Part shown: positions 42,244-52,917 of the stretch, piece after piece | How the letters are laid out: the number at the start of each line of letters is the position of its first letter | Position numbering within the stretch: the stretch's first letter is position 1 | Assembly: GCF_028401425.1 (NCBI RefSeq) | Contig: NZ_JAQOMS010000002.1 | Location: 248,001-312,000 of the forward strand | Reading direction: 5' to 3' | DNA length: 64,000 nucleotides | DNA from: Psychrosphaera algicola | Lineage (GTDB): Bacteria; Pseudomonadota; Gammaproteobacteria; Enterobacterales; Alteromonadaceae | The notes under the pieces: generated by a model | Database searches by the model: none | Seen by the model: only the letters and a program-made list of their open reading frames with translations | Told to the model about the DNA's origin: nothing | Program-made: the position numbers and the translations under genes

Positions 42244-42996
42244 ATGAAAGTTCTAGTACCGATAAAACGAGTTATTGACTATAACGTTAAAGCGCGCGTT
42301 AAAGCTGACAACAGTGATGTCGATTTAGCTAATGTGAAAATGGCAATGAACCCATTTTGTGAAATCGCGGTTGAAGAAGCCGTTCGATTAAAAGAGAAGG
42401 GCATTGCGACTGAAGTAGTTGTTGTTTCTATTGGCACAAAAGCATGTCAAGAACAACTGCGTACCGCATTAGCTCTTGGTGCTGATAGTGCGATTCAAAT
42501 TGAGACTGACCTCAATCTTGGCTCTTTGCAAGTTGCCAAATTATTGCAAAAAGTGGTTGAAGAAATTCAACCTGAGTTGGTCATATTGGGTAAACAGTCA
42601 ATAGACTCGGATAATAATCAAACAGGGCAAATGCTAGCTGCGTTAACAAATATGCCGCAGGGCACCTTTGCTAGTGAAGTAAATGTAGCAGATGGAAAGG
42701 TTGCGGTAACTCGTGAAATTGACGGCGGATTACAAACTGTATCATTGTCTTTACCGGCCATTGTCACTACAGACTTAAGACTAAATGAGCCTCGTTATGC
42801 CTCTTTACCGAACATTATGAAAGCAAAACGTAAGCCATTGGAAGTCAAAGTAGCAGCGGATATGGGCGTTGATACGACCACCAAACTAAATGTACTAAAA
42901 GTAGAAGAGCCTGCTAAGCGCGTGGCTGGAGTTATGGTCGAATCGGTAATAGACCTAGTCGAAAAATTAAAAAATGAAGCGAAGGTGATCGCATGA
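42244..42996 (+). CDS. etfB: Electron transfer flavoprotein beta subunit
   Basis: 250 residues, start ATG after an AGGAGAT site. AMP-binding subunit that passes electrons from acyl-CoA dehydrogenases to ETF-quinone oxidoreductase. Motifs: VLVPIKRVIDYNVKARVK, NPFCEIAVEEAVRLKEKG, LGKQSIDSDNNQTGQMLA and the signature DLRLNEPRYASLPNIMKAKRK. It overlaps etfA by four bases. Confidence 0.95.
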   Translation: MKVLVPIKRVIDYNVKARVKADNSDVDLANVKMAMNPFCEIAVEEAVRLKEKGIATEVVVVSIGTKACQEQLRTALALGADSAIQIETDLNLGSLQVAKLLQKVVEEIQPELVILGKQSIDSDNNQTGQMLAALTNMPQGTFASEVNVADGKVAVTREIDGGLQTVSLSLPAIVTTDLRLNEPRYASLPNIMKAKRKPLEVKVAADMGVDTTTKLNVLKVEEPAKRVAGVMVESVIDLVEKLKNEAKVIA

Positions 42997-43919
42997 GTAT
43001 TTTATTAATTGCGGAACATGATAATTCTGAATTGAAAGCCGATACATTAAAAGCGGCAGATGCTGCTAGTCAAATTGGTGGTGACATTCATATTTTGGTC
43101 GCAGGTAGTGACTGTATGTCGGTTGCACAGAGCGCGCAAAAAGTTGCCGGTGTGACTAAAGTACTGGTGGTTGATAACGCTTGTTATGAACATGCTTTGG
43201 CGGAAAATATGTCAGCGTTAGTTGTTTCTTTGGCGGCAGATTATTCTCACATTATGGCGCCAGCAACGACCACAGGTAAAAATTATATGCCTCGTGTTGC
43301 GGCATTACTCGATGTTGAACAGGTGTCGGATATTATCGCTGTTGAAAGCTCTGATACATTCAAGCGACCCATTTATGCAGGTAATGCGATAGCAACAGTA
43401 CAGTCTGAGTACGCTAAAAAGGTTATAACAGTGCGTACCGCTGCATTTGATAAAGCTGACTTATCTGGTAACGCTGAATTAGTAAACATAGAAGCAGCGA
43501 CATCGACAGATCTTTCGACATTTGTAAGTCATGAATTAACCAAGTCAGAACGTCCAGAACTAACAGCGGCCAATGTCGTTATTTCGGGTGGTCGCGGTAT
43601 GCAAAATGGTGATAACTTTAAACTGTTAGATGGTATTGCTGATAAACTTGGCGCTGCTATTGGTGCTTCTCGAGCTGCTGTTGATGCGGGTTTTGTACCG
43701 AATGATATGCAGGTTGGTCAAACTGGTAAGATAGTCGCGCCGGATCTATATATTGCAGTGGGGATTTCAGGGGCGATTCAACACCTTGCCGGAATGAAAG
43801 ATTCAAAAGTTATTGTTGCTATCAATAAAGATCCTGAAGCACCAATCTTTCAAGTGGCTGATTACGGTTTAGAAGCCGATTTGTTTGAAGTTTTGCCGCA
43901 ATTAGAAGCTGCATTATAA
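42993..43919 (+). CDS. etfA: Electron transfer flavoprotein alpha subunit
   Basis: 308 residues, FAD-binding partner of EtfB. The C-terminal FAD domain has VVISGGRGMQNGDNF, GASRAAVDAGFVPND, QVGQTGKIVAPDLYIAVGIS and SKVIVAINKDPEAPIFQVAD. Intact. The pair supports fatty-acid and amino-acid oxidation. Confidence 0.95.
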   Translation: MSILLIAEHDNSELKADTLKAADAASQIGGDIHILVAGSDCMSVAQSAQKVAGVTKVLVVDNACYEHALAENMSALVVSLAADYSHIMAPATTTGKNYMPRVAALLDVEQVSDIIAVESSDTFKRPIYAGNAIATVQSEYAKKVITVRTAAFDKADLSGNAELVNIEAATSTDLSTFVSHELTKSERPELTAANVVISGGRGMQNGDNFKLLDGIADKLGAAIGASRAAVDAGFVPNDMQVGQTGKIVAPDLYIAVGISGAIQHLAGMKDSKVIVAINKDPEAPIFQVADYGLEADLFEVLPQLEAAL

Positions 43920-43966
43920 ATTAACTTGCCTAGTCGCAGTGTCATTTACTCTGCTAAGTTGGTTTA

Positions 43967-44455
43967 TCAAGGCCTGCACATAAGTGTCAGGCCTTTTTTA
44001 TGCTCTTTTATTAGTACGTTAGGGGTTTTATTATCGGGAGCACTTTGCACCCTAAAGCCAAACGGTTGGTAAAGTGATGTTAGTTCATTTGGGCAACTAA
44101 GCAGTAACCTAGCGTCACTTTTATTACACAATAAAGTTAATATCTGTTTGGCGATTCCGTAATGTCGATGCTCTGGGTCCACAAAAAGGCTTCTTAATAC
44201 AAATTGACCTAATTCGGGGTGGTCATTACTTTGGCAAGACTGCGCTTCAGACCTAATTTTAATGTTAATACCTTTGTTTGTCGGTAAATAACAGCGTATT
44301 AATCCAGCTCCTATGATTTTGTCTCCATTATAACTGACAGCAACAAGGTCAGATTGATGGCAACTAACATTTAATTTGAAGGAACGGTAAAAGCGATTTA
44401 CGGGTTTGAATGTTGTTCCCATCAATAAGTTGCTTTTGATATTTGTATTAGGCAT
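43967..44455 (-). CDS. GNAT-family N-acetyltransferase
   Basis: 162 residues. The acetyl-CoA-binding core is FVLRSLFVDPEHRHYGIAKQ followed by ILTLLCNKSDARLLL, and a YQPFGF motif near the C-terminus is typical of the fold. AGAGLIRCYL precedes it as the beta-4 strand. Substrate not predictable. Intact and convergent with etfA. Confidence 0.75.
   Translation of the reverse strand: MPNTNIKSNLLMGTTFKPVNRFYRSFKLNVSCHQSDLVAVSYNGDKIIGAGLIRCYLPTNKGINIKIRSEAQSCQSNDHPELGQFVLRSLFVDPEHRHYGIAKQILTLLCNKSDARLLLSCPNELTSLYQPFGFRVQSAPDNKTPNVLIKEHKKGLTLMCRP
43969..44000. terminator. Terminator after etfBA
   Basis: AAGGCCTG...CAGGCCTT hairpin with a T-run on the plus strand; it overlaps the end of the convergent acetyltransferase gene. 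Confidence 0.7.
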
Positions 44456-44458
44456 AAA

Positions 44459-44481
44459 AAAGCAGGCTAGACCTGCTCCTC
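44459..44481 (-). terminator. Terminator of the membrane coiled-coil gene
   Basis: On the minus strand an AGCAGG / CCTGCT hairpin is followed by a T-run, downstream of the gene ending at 44525. Confidence 0.6.
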
Positions 44482-44524
44482 TGAGGTGTGTTATTTATAA
44501 ACCCACAATCTATAGATTACGGTA

Positions 44525-45286
44525 TTACCACTTTTTCTTAGGGGCGAATAACTCGTCTAAATCATCTTTTTCGTCTTCAATTTTTTTCTTCACCGCTTTT
44601 GCGTTAGCCGACTTCAAATCAGAAGCAATCAGCTCTAAGCGTTCAGTTACATTTTTCTTACGAGCAACAATATAGTCGTCTGAGTAGGGTTGAGCTTCCA
44701 ATGTGGCAAGTGCTTTTTCAAAATATTGTCTAGCAGAACCTGTCAAGCCATTAGTAATTGCAAGTTTTCCTCGCTTAATCTGAGATTCGACATTTATTTT
44801 GAGCTGTAATTTTTCAATTTTTTTGTCTTCTTGCATGAACAAATTGCTAGGTATACGCCCTTTACCATGTTCAGACCGAAGGATCGTGCGGTATTTTTTA
44901 ATACCTTGGATCAACGCAATCAGAAGTTTTTCATTGTCAGGTAATTCCGTATTTGAAACCTCCGCACTTGGAAAATCTCCAGCTGTGATTTTCTCTTTGA
45001 TACTTTGTATCCGTGCTACAACATCCTTTTGACCGGGGTTAGTTTCATTCATCCCTGTTAAAGCATGATGCACTCGGCGATAAAGTATAGAATAACCTTC
45101 ATTGGAAATTGGTACACCAACCTCATTCATTATCGTTTCGTCGGTTTCTTCTATGATTGCTCTATATTTAGCCATCTCTTGTCGCTTCTCAGCTTCAAGT
45201 TTGTCTTTTTGTTGTTGCATTGTATTCGCTACAACCGCAATAATGACAAGCCCTATAATTAGCGCGACTATGATCGCAAATAGCAT
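44525..45286 (-). CDS. Membrane-anchored coiled-coil protein, unknown
   Basis: 253 residues. A single N-terminal membrane helix (FAIIVALIIGLVIIAVVANT) is followed by a charged helical region rich in Lys, Glu and Gln, with a middle segment SILYRRVHHALTGMNETNPG and an acidic/basic tail (KKKIEDEKDDLDELFAPKKK). The body is probably cytoplasmic. No domain is recognised. It reads as a conserved, intact gene 87 bases past the small kinase. Confidence 0.6.
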   Translation of the reverse strand: MLFAIIVALIIGLVIIAVVANTMQQQKDKLEAEKRQEMAKYRAIIEETDETIMNEVGVPISNEGYSILYRRVHHALTGMNETNPGQKDVVARIQSIKEKITAGDFPSAEVSNTELPDNEKLLIALIQGIKKYRTILRSEHGKGRIPSNLFMQEDKKIEKLQLKINVESQIKRGKLAITNGLTGSARQYFEKALATLEAQPYSDDYIVARKKNVTERLELIASDLKSANAKAVKKKIEDEKDDLDELFAPKKKW

Positions 45287-45373
45287 ACCGCTTCCTCTGT
45301 TTCTATAATAATTAATCGAAGATATATAGATTACTATCTAATTTCATTGTTCATAGTAAACAATAATTGGGCA

Positions 45374-46092
45374 TTAAGGTAGTGTTAATGTGAATACACT
45401 GCCGTCTAATTCCCCACCGTTTTCCAGTTGTATTTTGCCTACATTTCCATCTTGAATATGTTTAGAAGCAATAAGTTGGGCAAAATAAAGGCCCAATCCA
45501 GTGCGGCTCATAGTCATATTGAATGTACTCGGTGTCGGCATTAGTTTATCTAGCATATTTTCAGGATAACCAGCACCATCATCTAATATTTTTACAATTA
45601 ATGTTTCACCTTGCTGAAAAGCTTTTACTTTAATTGAAGTTTTACAGTAACGCATCGCATTTACAAAAACGTCATTAAGTAAATTGGCAACTAGTTCATT
45701 GTCAAAATACTAAGTACCAGCTCATCTTCTATTTCAAACTCGATGTTTAGTTTTCGGTTATCGATATACAATTCATTTTTTGCGACAAGTTCTTCGAGTA
45801 TCTCATCAAGGTAATATTCGTCTATATTCAGCGGTAATGTGTCACAATCTTCACGGTATAAAGCTAGGATTTGTAATAAATTTGAATTTAATCTAGAGGC
45901 TTCGTAGTGGATCCCAGCGAGTTCTTGTGCTTCTTCTGCGCCTTTCTGCTCTAACTTATTACTTAAGTTTTCTATTGATTGAATGAGCAAACAAAGACTG
46001 TTTTTCATATCGTGAACCGATGATGCTAATACCGTTGAAAATTCAATTGTACGAGTTTGTTGAAGAGGTGCATTTGGATCCGCGATAGTCAT
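45374..46092 (-). CDS. Small soluble histidine kinase
   Basis: About 240 residues with no membrane helix or sensor domain: a dimerisation helix with the phospho-acceptor His in ASSVHDMKNSLCLLIQS, then an ATPase domain with LLNDVFVNAMRYC (N-box), KILDDGAGYPENML and RTGLGLYFAQLIASKH. A T-run near 45708 is one base short and splits it. No response regulator gene is adjacent. Confidence 0.8.
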
Positions 46093-46342
46093 TTATCGTA
46101 ATTCTCTTTTAGTTGTTTAAACAAACGTTACCTTAATTATTGCACTTTGATGATAGGTCTTTGGTAATTTTATTCCATCAATTTTACTATCGTTATGTGA
46201 TTTTTGTTGCAAATATTGCGTTCTTATTCCTAAAAAGTGCATAAAAATGAAGTTTTTATAAAAAATGCAATTCTTTATGGAATAAATTAACGAATATGTA
46301 TATATTTTTCGAATAACGAAGGCCAAATAAGCAACAATTCAA

Positions 46343-47315
46343 ATGAAATTACAGCAATTACGTTACATCGTCGAAGTAGAAAACCATAATTTAAATGTTT
46401 CAGCAACGGCAGAAAGCCTCTATACCTCTCAGCCAGGATCAGCAAACAAGTTCGTATGTTAGAAGATGAGCTTGGTATTCAAATATTTGGTCGCAGTGGT
46501 AAGCATTTAACTCATGTGACACCAGCCGGTAAAGAAATAATTGATATTGCGCATGATATCTTGAGTAAAGTGGACAGTATAAAGTCAGTTGCGCGTGAGC
46601 ACACCTTACCTGATCAAGGTAAGTTGAATGTTGCAACAACCCATACTCAAGCGCGTTACGCTTTGCCTGAAGTTATCAAAGGGTTTATGGCGAGGTTCCC
46701 AAAAGTGTCTTTGCATATGCATCAAGGTACGCCGTCACAAATTAGTGATGCTGCTGCAAAAGGAGAGGCCGATTTTGCAATTGCAACAGAAGCACTGCAT
46801 TTATATAACGATTTGGTTATGTTGCCTTGTTATCACTGGAATCGCTCGATTGTCGTGAAAAAGATCACCCTCTGGCGTTAAAAACTGAGCGTGTGACAAT
46901 TGAAGATATCGCTCAATTTTCACTAGTAACTTATGTATTTGGTTTTACTGGCCGTTCTGAATTGGATAAAGCGTTTGCTAATAAAGGGCTCGAACCTAAA
47001 ATCGTATTCACCGCTACCGATGCAGATGTCATAAAGACTTATGTGAGAATGGGGCTAGGAGTAGGTGTTGTCGCGACCATGGCAATCGATGACGATGATA
47101 GTGATTTAGTCGCAATTGATGCTGGACACATATTTGAAGCGTCAACAACTAAGATTGGGTTCCGCAAGGGCAGTTTCTTACGTACTTATATGTATGAATT
47201 TATTGAACGATTTGCGCCACACTTAACACGTGATGTTGTAGAAAGAGCCTGTTTATTAAGAAACCAAGAAGAAGTTGATAAGATGTTCGCAGATATGGAT
47301 TTACCACTTAGGTAA
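46343..47315 (+). CDS. cysB: LysR-type regulator, CysB family
   Basis: 324 residues, the usual CysB length. N-terminal helix-turn-helix MKLQQLRYIVEVENHNLNVS..TAESLYTSQPGISKQVRMLEDEL, effector domain with TTHTQARYALPEVIKGF, and a C-terminus typical of CysB (GFRKGSFLRTYMYEFIERFA). CysB activates cysteine/sulfate assimilation genes with N-acetylserine as inducer. A base is lost right after CCAGG at 46433-46437, and another in GTGGAA near 46856. It is divergent from the small kinase. Confidence 0.88.
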
Positions 47316-47332
47316 GCCAATTTGTAAACAAT

Positions 47333-47368
47333 AAAATACGGGATGCCAAAAACATCCCGTATTTTTTT
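47333..47368. terminator. Terminator between cysB and nupC
   Basis: Stem AAAATACGGGATG / CATCCCGTATTTT with a 7-base loop and T-run, between convergent genes. Confidence 0.85.
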
Positions 47369-47401
47369 GCCTAAAATTTAGTGCAAACTCAATTTTACTC
47401 G

Positions 47402-48630
47402 CTATAACGTCACAAATAGTCCTGCAATAGCCGCACTTAATAGATTTGCTAATGTTGCTGCCATTACCGCTTTTAAGCCAAGTTCTGCGAGGTCGTGTCG
47501 TCTTTCTGGCGCCATACTGCCAATACCACCAATTAATATTGCGATTGAAGATAAGTTAGCAAATCCGCAGAGGCCAAACGTGATTATAACTTGAGTAATT
47601 TCGCTTAATTGTTCTTTATGTTTGATAAAATCTAAGTAAGCAACAAACTCGTTTAATACAAGTTTTTGACCCAAGAAGCTTCCAGCAATGTGTGCTTCAG
47701 ACCAAGGAATACCTAAAATAAAAGCAATAGGTGCAAACAAGTAACCAAGGATGAGTTGCAACGTAAGTTCATCAAAATCAAATAGTCCGCCAACCGCGCC
47801 TAAAATTCCATTTAATAAGCTTATCAACGCGATAAAAGCCATTAACATTGCGCCAATACTCAGCGCAAACTTCATACCTTCAGCGGCGCCATCGGCTGCT
47901 GCGTCAATAACATTAACATGGTTACTCGACGTTAAATTAAGCTCTTCTATATCGTTTTTAGGCACTTCCGTTTCTGGCATCATGATCTTAGCCATAAGTA
48001 AACCACCGGGAGCGGCCATAAAGCTTGCGGCAATGAGATATTTAAGTTCGATACCAATACCGGATAAACCAGCGATTATTGCACCAGCGACTGTCGCCAT
48101 ACCGCCTACCATTACGGCAAACAATTCTGATCGAGTCATTGTTTTTAAAAATGGTTTTACAACCAGTGGAGCTTCGGCTTGTCCAACGACAATATTTGCG
48201 GCGGCACACATGGACTCAGGTTTACTGGTTCGAGTGACATAACGTAACCCCCACCAATAATACTGACTGCTTTACCCATCACACCTAAATAATAAAGCAC
48301 CGCTATTAACGAGCTAAAAAAGACAATGACCGGAAGAATATGAACAGCAAAGATAAAGCCAAGACTCTTGCCACCAATTTGTTCACCGAACAAAAAGAGA
48401 ATGCCGTCTTCTGCATAACTAAACACATTGTTTAATGTGCTCGAAACTGCCATAAGAATGTCTTTTCCAGGCTCCCAATAAAGAACCATTGCACCCAAAC
48501 CAAACTGCAGTAAAAACGCACAAATGGTGGTTCGCTTACTAATAACCTTGCGGTTTGCTGAAAACAGAACTGCAATCGCTAATAATGTGGCGATCCCGAA
48601 AACACTTCGTAACCAATCGAATTCCACCAA
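47402..48630 (-). CDS. nupC: Concentrative nucleoside transporter
   Basis: About 410 residues, CNT family, importing nucleosides with H+ or Na+. Motifs: FGEQIGGKSLGFIFAVHILP, VGQAEAPLVVKPFLKTMTRS (the family's central GQ.EAPL motif), ELFAVMVGGMATVAG and the C-terminal ITFGLCGFANLSSIAILIGG. A G-run near 48243 is one base short and splits the raw frame; correction gives GGGLRYVTRTSKPESMCAAA. The symbol is by family; a Na+-type paralogue is equally possible. Confidence 0.88.
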
Positions 48631-48867
48631 AATACTCCAAATATTATGTTTTATTTTTCTAGTGGAGGATAATAAGTGGAAAAATCAGAGTTGCAATAGT
48701 TGAACCTAGATTCGACCAAATAAAGACTAAAATTAGTCATTTTATAAAAAGTATCGAAATATTATTCAAATTCTAGGACAATGCACTTGTTAACATAACT
48801 TTTATGTATTACTAATTTATTAAAATCTAAAATCAAGACACACTTCAACAATAACTACGGAATAGAC

Positions 48868-51174
48868 ATGAAACTATTTAAGAAAGCAACAATAGCTAAT
48901 ATTGTGCAAATAGCACTTTTAAGTACAGCTTCAAATATTGCTTTAGCTGCGGATAAAAAGGCTGAAGACGACGGCAAACTAGAGCGCATTACAGTTACAG
49001 CGCTAAAACGCACTCAATCTATTCAAGATGTGCCGGTGTCAATAGCGACCTTGTCAGGCGAAAAATTTGAAAATATGTTTTCTTCAGGCGATGACGTTTT
49101 AGCACTTGCTACAAAAGTACTAGGGTTATACGCTGAGTCATCAAACGGCCGTGTAGCGCCACGTTTTTATATGCGTGGACTTGGTAACACCGATTTTGAT
49201 TTAGCTGCCTCTCAGCCAGTTTCTATTATTATGGATGACGTAGTAATGGAAAATGTAGTATTAAAAAGTTTCCCATTATTTGACGTCGACCAAGTTGAAG
49301 TGATCCGTGGCCCGCAGGGGACGTTATTTGGACGTAATACGACGGCCGGTATCATTAAATTTACAAGCCGTAAGCCAACAGACGATTTTGAAGCTTATGT
49401 AAGAGCCGGCGTGGGTAGCTATGGACTACAAAATTTTGAGGGCGCAGTTGGCGGTGGCTTAACTGAAGACCTAACAGCGCGCTTATCTGTGTTAAATCAA
49501 TCTAAAGATGATTGGATCGAAAACGGTTTCACTGGCGAAAAAGACGCTATGGGTGGTCACTCTGACCAAGCGGTCCGTCTCCAAGTTGGATACAACCCAA
49601 CAGATGCATTAGATATTTTGTTTAACTACCACACACGAACTCTAGAAGGGACTTCTTCTATATTTAGAGCCAACGTACTGACTCAAGGTAAGTCGGGCTT
49701 AAACAGCAATTACGACCGTGACAAAGTGTATTACGATAAAGGTGATAACAATCCACAGGAATATGATAATTCTGGCTGGAGCGTTAACGTAACCTATGAT
49801 TTAGGAGCGATTACGCTTACTTCGATAACCGCTATGGAAATGGCGGATGGTCGAAGCTTAGGAGATATCGATGGTGGTGTCTTACGTAATGCCGATGGTT
49901 CGACGCCTAGTGATATTGATTACGTTGAATACCAAGATGATTTTAACAATGACCTAATTTCGTATCCTGGATTTATTCCTTTTGATGCGATTACTGAAGA
50001 TCAATTGAAAGACTTAGAGCAATTTACTCAAGAAATTCGTTTTAGCAGTAATACAACGAACCCGTTGTCTTGGCAAACTGGTGTGTACTTTTTTGATTCT
50101 TCATTTAGCGTAACGAGTATTGATGGCTTTTTTGGCGCAACTGAAGTCTTCCACGAAAATACAACTTGGGCGGTATTTGGCCAAACCACGTATCAATTAT
50201 CTGATGAATTATCAGTAATTGGTGGCTTGCGTTATACCAAAGATAAAAAATCCCTTTCTGTTGGTAAACAAAACGAAGATGGTTTTGCCGTAATTATTGG
50301 TGCAGCGTCTATACAGGACTATGACGACGTTTCAGTATCGGATGGTCAATGGAGTTGGGAAGGCATGGCAAACTATAGAGTAAGTGAAGACGTGAGCCTA
50401 TATGCCAGAATTTCTAACGGTTTCAGAGCACAGTCTATCCAAGGCCGCGACATCGCATTTGAAGGTATGCCGTCTACCGCTAAAGCTGAGACAATTATGT
50501 CTTATGAAGCGGGTTTTAAATCAGATTTAATCGACAATACCTTGCGTTTAAACGGTGCTGTTTTTCAATATACTATTGACGACATTCAGTTAACGGCAGT
50601 GGGTGGCAATGGAAATAACATTGGTTTAACAAATGCTGGACAAGGCACGGGACAAGGGTTTGAAGTCGATGCGGAATATCGCGTAACGGAAAATTTAGTT
50701 GTTACTGCGGGTTATTCATTAAATAAGACAGAACTCAAAGATAAGTCGTTAAGAATTGCAACATGTGGTTCAGGTGCGTGTACACCTACAGACGAAATTG
50801 ATCCTGAAAACGGTGGTGCCATTGTTCATGGTAATCCATTCCCTAATGCACCAGAGTCTATATTTACAGCAACTGGTCGTTATACAGTTCCTATGGGGAA
50901 TGAGGGCGAAGTGTTTTTCTATGGTGACTATGCGTACCAAGGTAAAACCAACCTCTTCATTTATGAAACCAAAGAGCATGTTACCGACGGTCAGTTTGAA
51001 TTAGGCTTACGTGCTGGTTATATCAATTATGACATGGATTTCGAAATTGCTGTATTTGGTCGTAACATTACAGATGAAGATAACTTAAAAGCGGGTATCG
51101 ACTTTAACAACAATACAGGTGTAGTTAACGAACCTGCTGTTTGGGGCATCGAGTTTAAGAAAAACTTCTATTAG
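48868..51174 (+). CDS. TonB-dependent receptor
   Basis: 768 residues, intact. Signal peptide MKLFKKATIANIVQIALLST ending ALAA, TonB-box-like ERITVTALKR, plug with QSIQDVPVSIATLSG and DQVEVIRGPQGTLFGRNTTA, and a 22-strand-type barrel whose end EFKKNFY has the usual terminal aromatic. It shares a 237-base intergenic region with the divergent nupC gene, suggesting related substrates. A CCTGG at 49966-49970 is read correctly here. Confidence 0.9.
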   Translation: MKLFKKATIANIVQIALLSTASNIALAADKKAEDDGKLERITVTALKRTQSIQDVPVSIATLSGEKFENMFSSGDDVLALATKVLGLYAESSNGRVAPRFYMRGLGNTDFDLAASQPVSIIMDDVVMENVVLKSFPLFDVDQVEVIRGPQGTLFGRNTTAGIIKFTSRKPTDDFEAYVRAGVGSYGLQNFEGAVGGGLTEDLTARLSVLNQSKDDWIENGFTGEKDAMGGHSDQAVRLQVGYNPTDALDILFNYHTRTLEGTSSIFRANVLTQGKSGLNSNYDRDKVYYDKGDNNPQEYDNSGWSVNVTYDLGAITLTSITAMEMADGRSLGDIDGGVLRNADGSTPSDIDYVEYQDDFNNDLISYPGFIPFDAITEDQLKDLEQFTQEIRFSSNTTNPLSWQTGVYFFDSSFSVTSIDGFFGATEVFHENTTWAVFGQTTYQLSDELSVIGGLRYTKDKKSLSVGKQNEDGFAVIIGAASIQDYDDVSVSDGQWSWEGMANYRVSEDVSLYARISNGFRAQSIQGRDIAFEGMPSTAKAETIMSYEAGFKSDLIDNTLRLNGAVFQYTIDDIQLTAVGGNGNNIGLTNAGQGTGQGFEVDAEYRVTENLVVTAGYSLNKTELKDKSLRIATCGSGACTPTDEIDPENGGAIVHGNPFPNAPESIFTATGRYTVPMGNEGEVFFYGDYAYQGKTNLFIYETKEHVTDGQFELGLRAGYINYDMDFEIAVFGRNITDEDNLKAGIDFNNNTGVVNEPAVWGIEFKKNFY

Positions 51175-51181
51175 TTCCGAT

Positions 51182-51254
51182 AGCTAAGAACGAACGTCTA
51201 TGTTTGTTCTTAGCTTTAGACGATAAAAAACCCGGTTAGCTAACCGGGTTTTTT
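51182..51254 (+). terminator. Two tandem hairpins after TonB receptor
   Basis: AGCTAAGAAC / GTTCTTAGCT (51182-51215) is followed by a perfect palindrome at 51225-51254 (centre CCCGGTTAGCTAACCGGG) ending in six T. The second is a strong bidirectional terminator, serving pyk as well. Confidence 0.8.
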
Positions 51255-51315
51255 ATTTGCGTTGAACAATCTTGAGGGCAATAAATATTATTTGTATTTA
51301 TTCGCTTTTTCAAAA

Positions 51316-52756
51316 TTAAACAATCATTAACTTCATTGTATTTGTTGCGCCAATTGTTTCCATTTTGTCGCCATGAGTAACCATAACCAAGTCACCGTCA
51401 TTTAACTTGCCTGCAGCTTTTAGCGAGTTTAATGCTTCACGTCCGTCTTCAACGGCATACTGTGTGGTATCAAACGAAAACGGATATACACCACGGTATA
51501 GTGCACAAAGGTTTAACGTTTTTTGATGACGAGATAATGCATAGATTGGAAGGCCAGATGAAATACGTGATAACAAACGAGCCATACCGCCAGATTCAGT
51601 CAATGCTATAATCGCCTTTATGCCAGTCATGTGGTTAGCTGCATACATCGTTGCCATCGCAATTGTTTCAGAGATATTGTCAAACTGAATATCAAGGCGG
51701 TGTTTTGAACTAAGTACGCTTGGGTGTTTTTCAGCTCCAACACAAACGTTTGCCATTGCTTGAACCGTTTCTAACGGGAAATCACCAGCGGCTGTTTCAG
51801 CAGATAACATTACGGCATCGGTACCATCTAAAACGGCGTTTGATACGTCCATAACTTCAGCACGTGTCGGCATTGGGCTCGAAATCATGCTTTCCATCAT
51901 TTGAGTTGCTGTGATTACGGCTTTATTTAATTGACGTGAACGAGCGATAAGTTTTTCTGAACACCGACTAATTCTGCGTCGCCAATTTCTACACCTAAGT
52001 CACCACGGGCAACCATGATTACGTCAGACGCTAAAATGATGTCATCAATTGCTTCATCAGTTGCTACCGTTTCTGCACGCTCAACTTTAGCTACGATACG
52101 TGGTTTAAAACCAGCTTCGTGAGCGAGTTTACGAGCGTAGTGTAAATCTTCGCCATTACGTGGAAATGAAACAGCAAGATATTCAACGTCAATCTTAGCT
52201 GCTGTCAAAATATCTTCTTTATCTTTTTCAGTTAGAGCAGGGGCCGTTAGACCACCACCTTTTCTGTTTATGCCTTTATTATTAGATAATGGCCCGGCAA
52301 CCGTAACTTCAGTAAGAACCTTAGTACCTTCGATGCTTTCAACGACGAGTTGAACTCGACCGTCATCTAATAATAATAAATCACCTATGGTTTAACGTCG
52401 TTTGGAAGCTCTTTGTAGTCAATACCAACTTGATGTTGGTCGCCTTCATCACGGCCTAGAGCAGCGTCAAGGATAAATTTGTCGCCTACTGCTAAGTGGA
52501 TTTTAGTATCTTTAAATCGAGCTACTCGGATTTTTGGACCTTGAAGGTCACCCAAAATTGCAACATACGTATTTAATTTAGCAGCGATTGCACGAACTTT
52601 ATTTGCGCGTTCAATATGGTCTTCTGCAGACCCATGCGAGAAGTTCATACGTACGGTATTTACGCCGGCCGCAATTATTTTTTCTAGTACGCCTTCTTTA
52701 TCGGTTGCTGGACCAAGTGTTGAGACAATTTTGGTTCTTCGCAGTGCGTTAGCCAT
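51316..52756 (-). CDS. pykA: Pyruvate kinase, PykA-like
   Basis: About 479 residues, nearer PykA than PykF in length. It begins MANALRRTKIVSTLGPATD. Catalytic and metal sites: RMNFSHGSAEDH, GDLQGPKIRV, DVIMVARGDLGVE, the switch region ending ATQMMESMI and DGTDAVMLSAETAAGD. CCTATGG for CCTGG at 52384-52390 breaks the frame in DVKPGDLLLLDDG, and an A-run near 51957 breaks it before LIARSRQLNK. A HexR-type palindrome lies 34 bases upstream of the start. Confidence 0.93.
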
Positions 52757-52789
52757 TCGGGAAACTCCAATATGATTGAGTAGGAAAAC

Positions 52790-52804
52790 TGTAATTAAAT
52801 TACA
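52790..52804. promoter_or_regulatory. HexR box upstream of pyk
   Basis: TGTAATTAAATTACA is a perfect match to the 15-bp HexR consensus known from gammaproteobacteria (TGTARTWWWAYTACA). Confidence 0.8.
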
Positions 52805-52875
52805 TTTTGAAAGATTTAAAAAAATTACAAGGGGATAATGGTCGGATATGAATAAAAGTAACTAAATAAATGCAA

Positions 52876-52899
52876 AAAAGGCGATATTCATCGCCTTTT
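52876..52899. terminator. Terminator of hexR
   Basis: AAAAGGCGAT / ATCGCCTTTT hairpin with flanking A and T runs between hexR and pyk. Confidence 0.75.
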
Positions 52900-52917
52900 A
52901 TTCATATTTTCAAAAAA

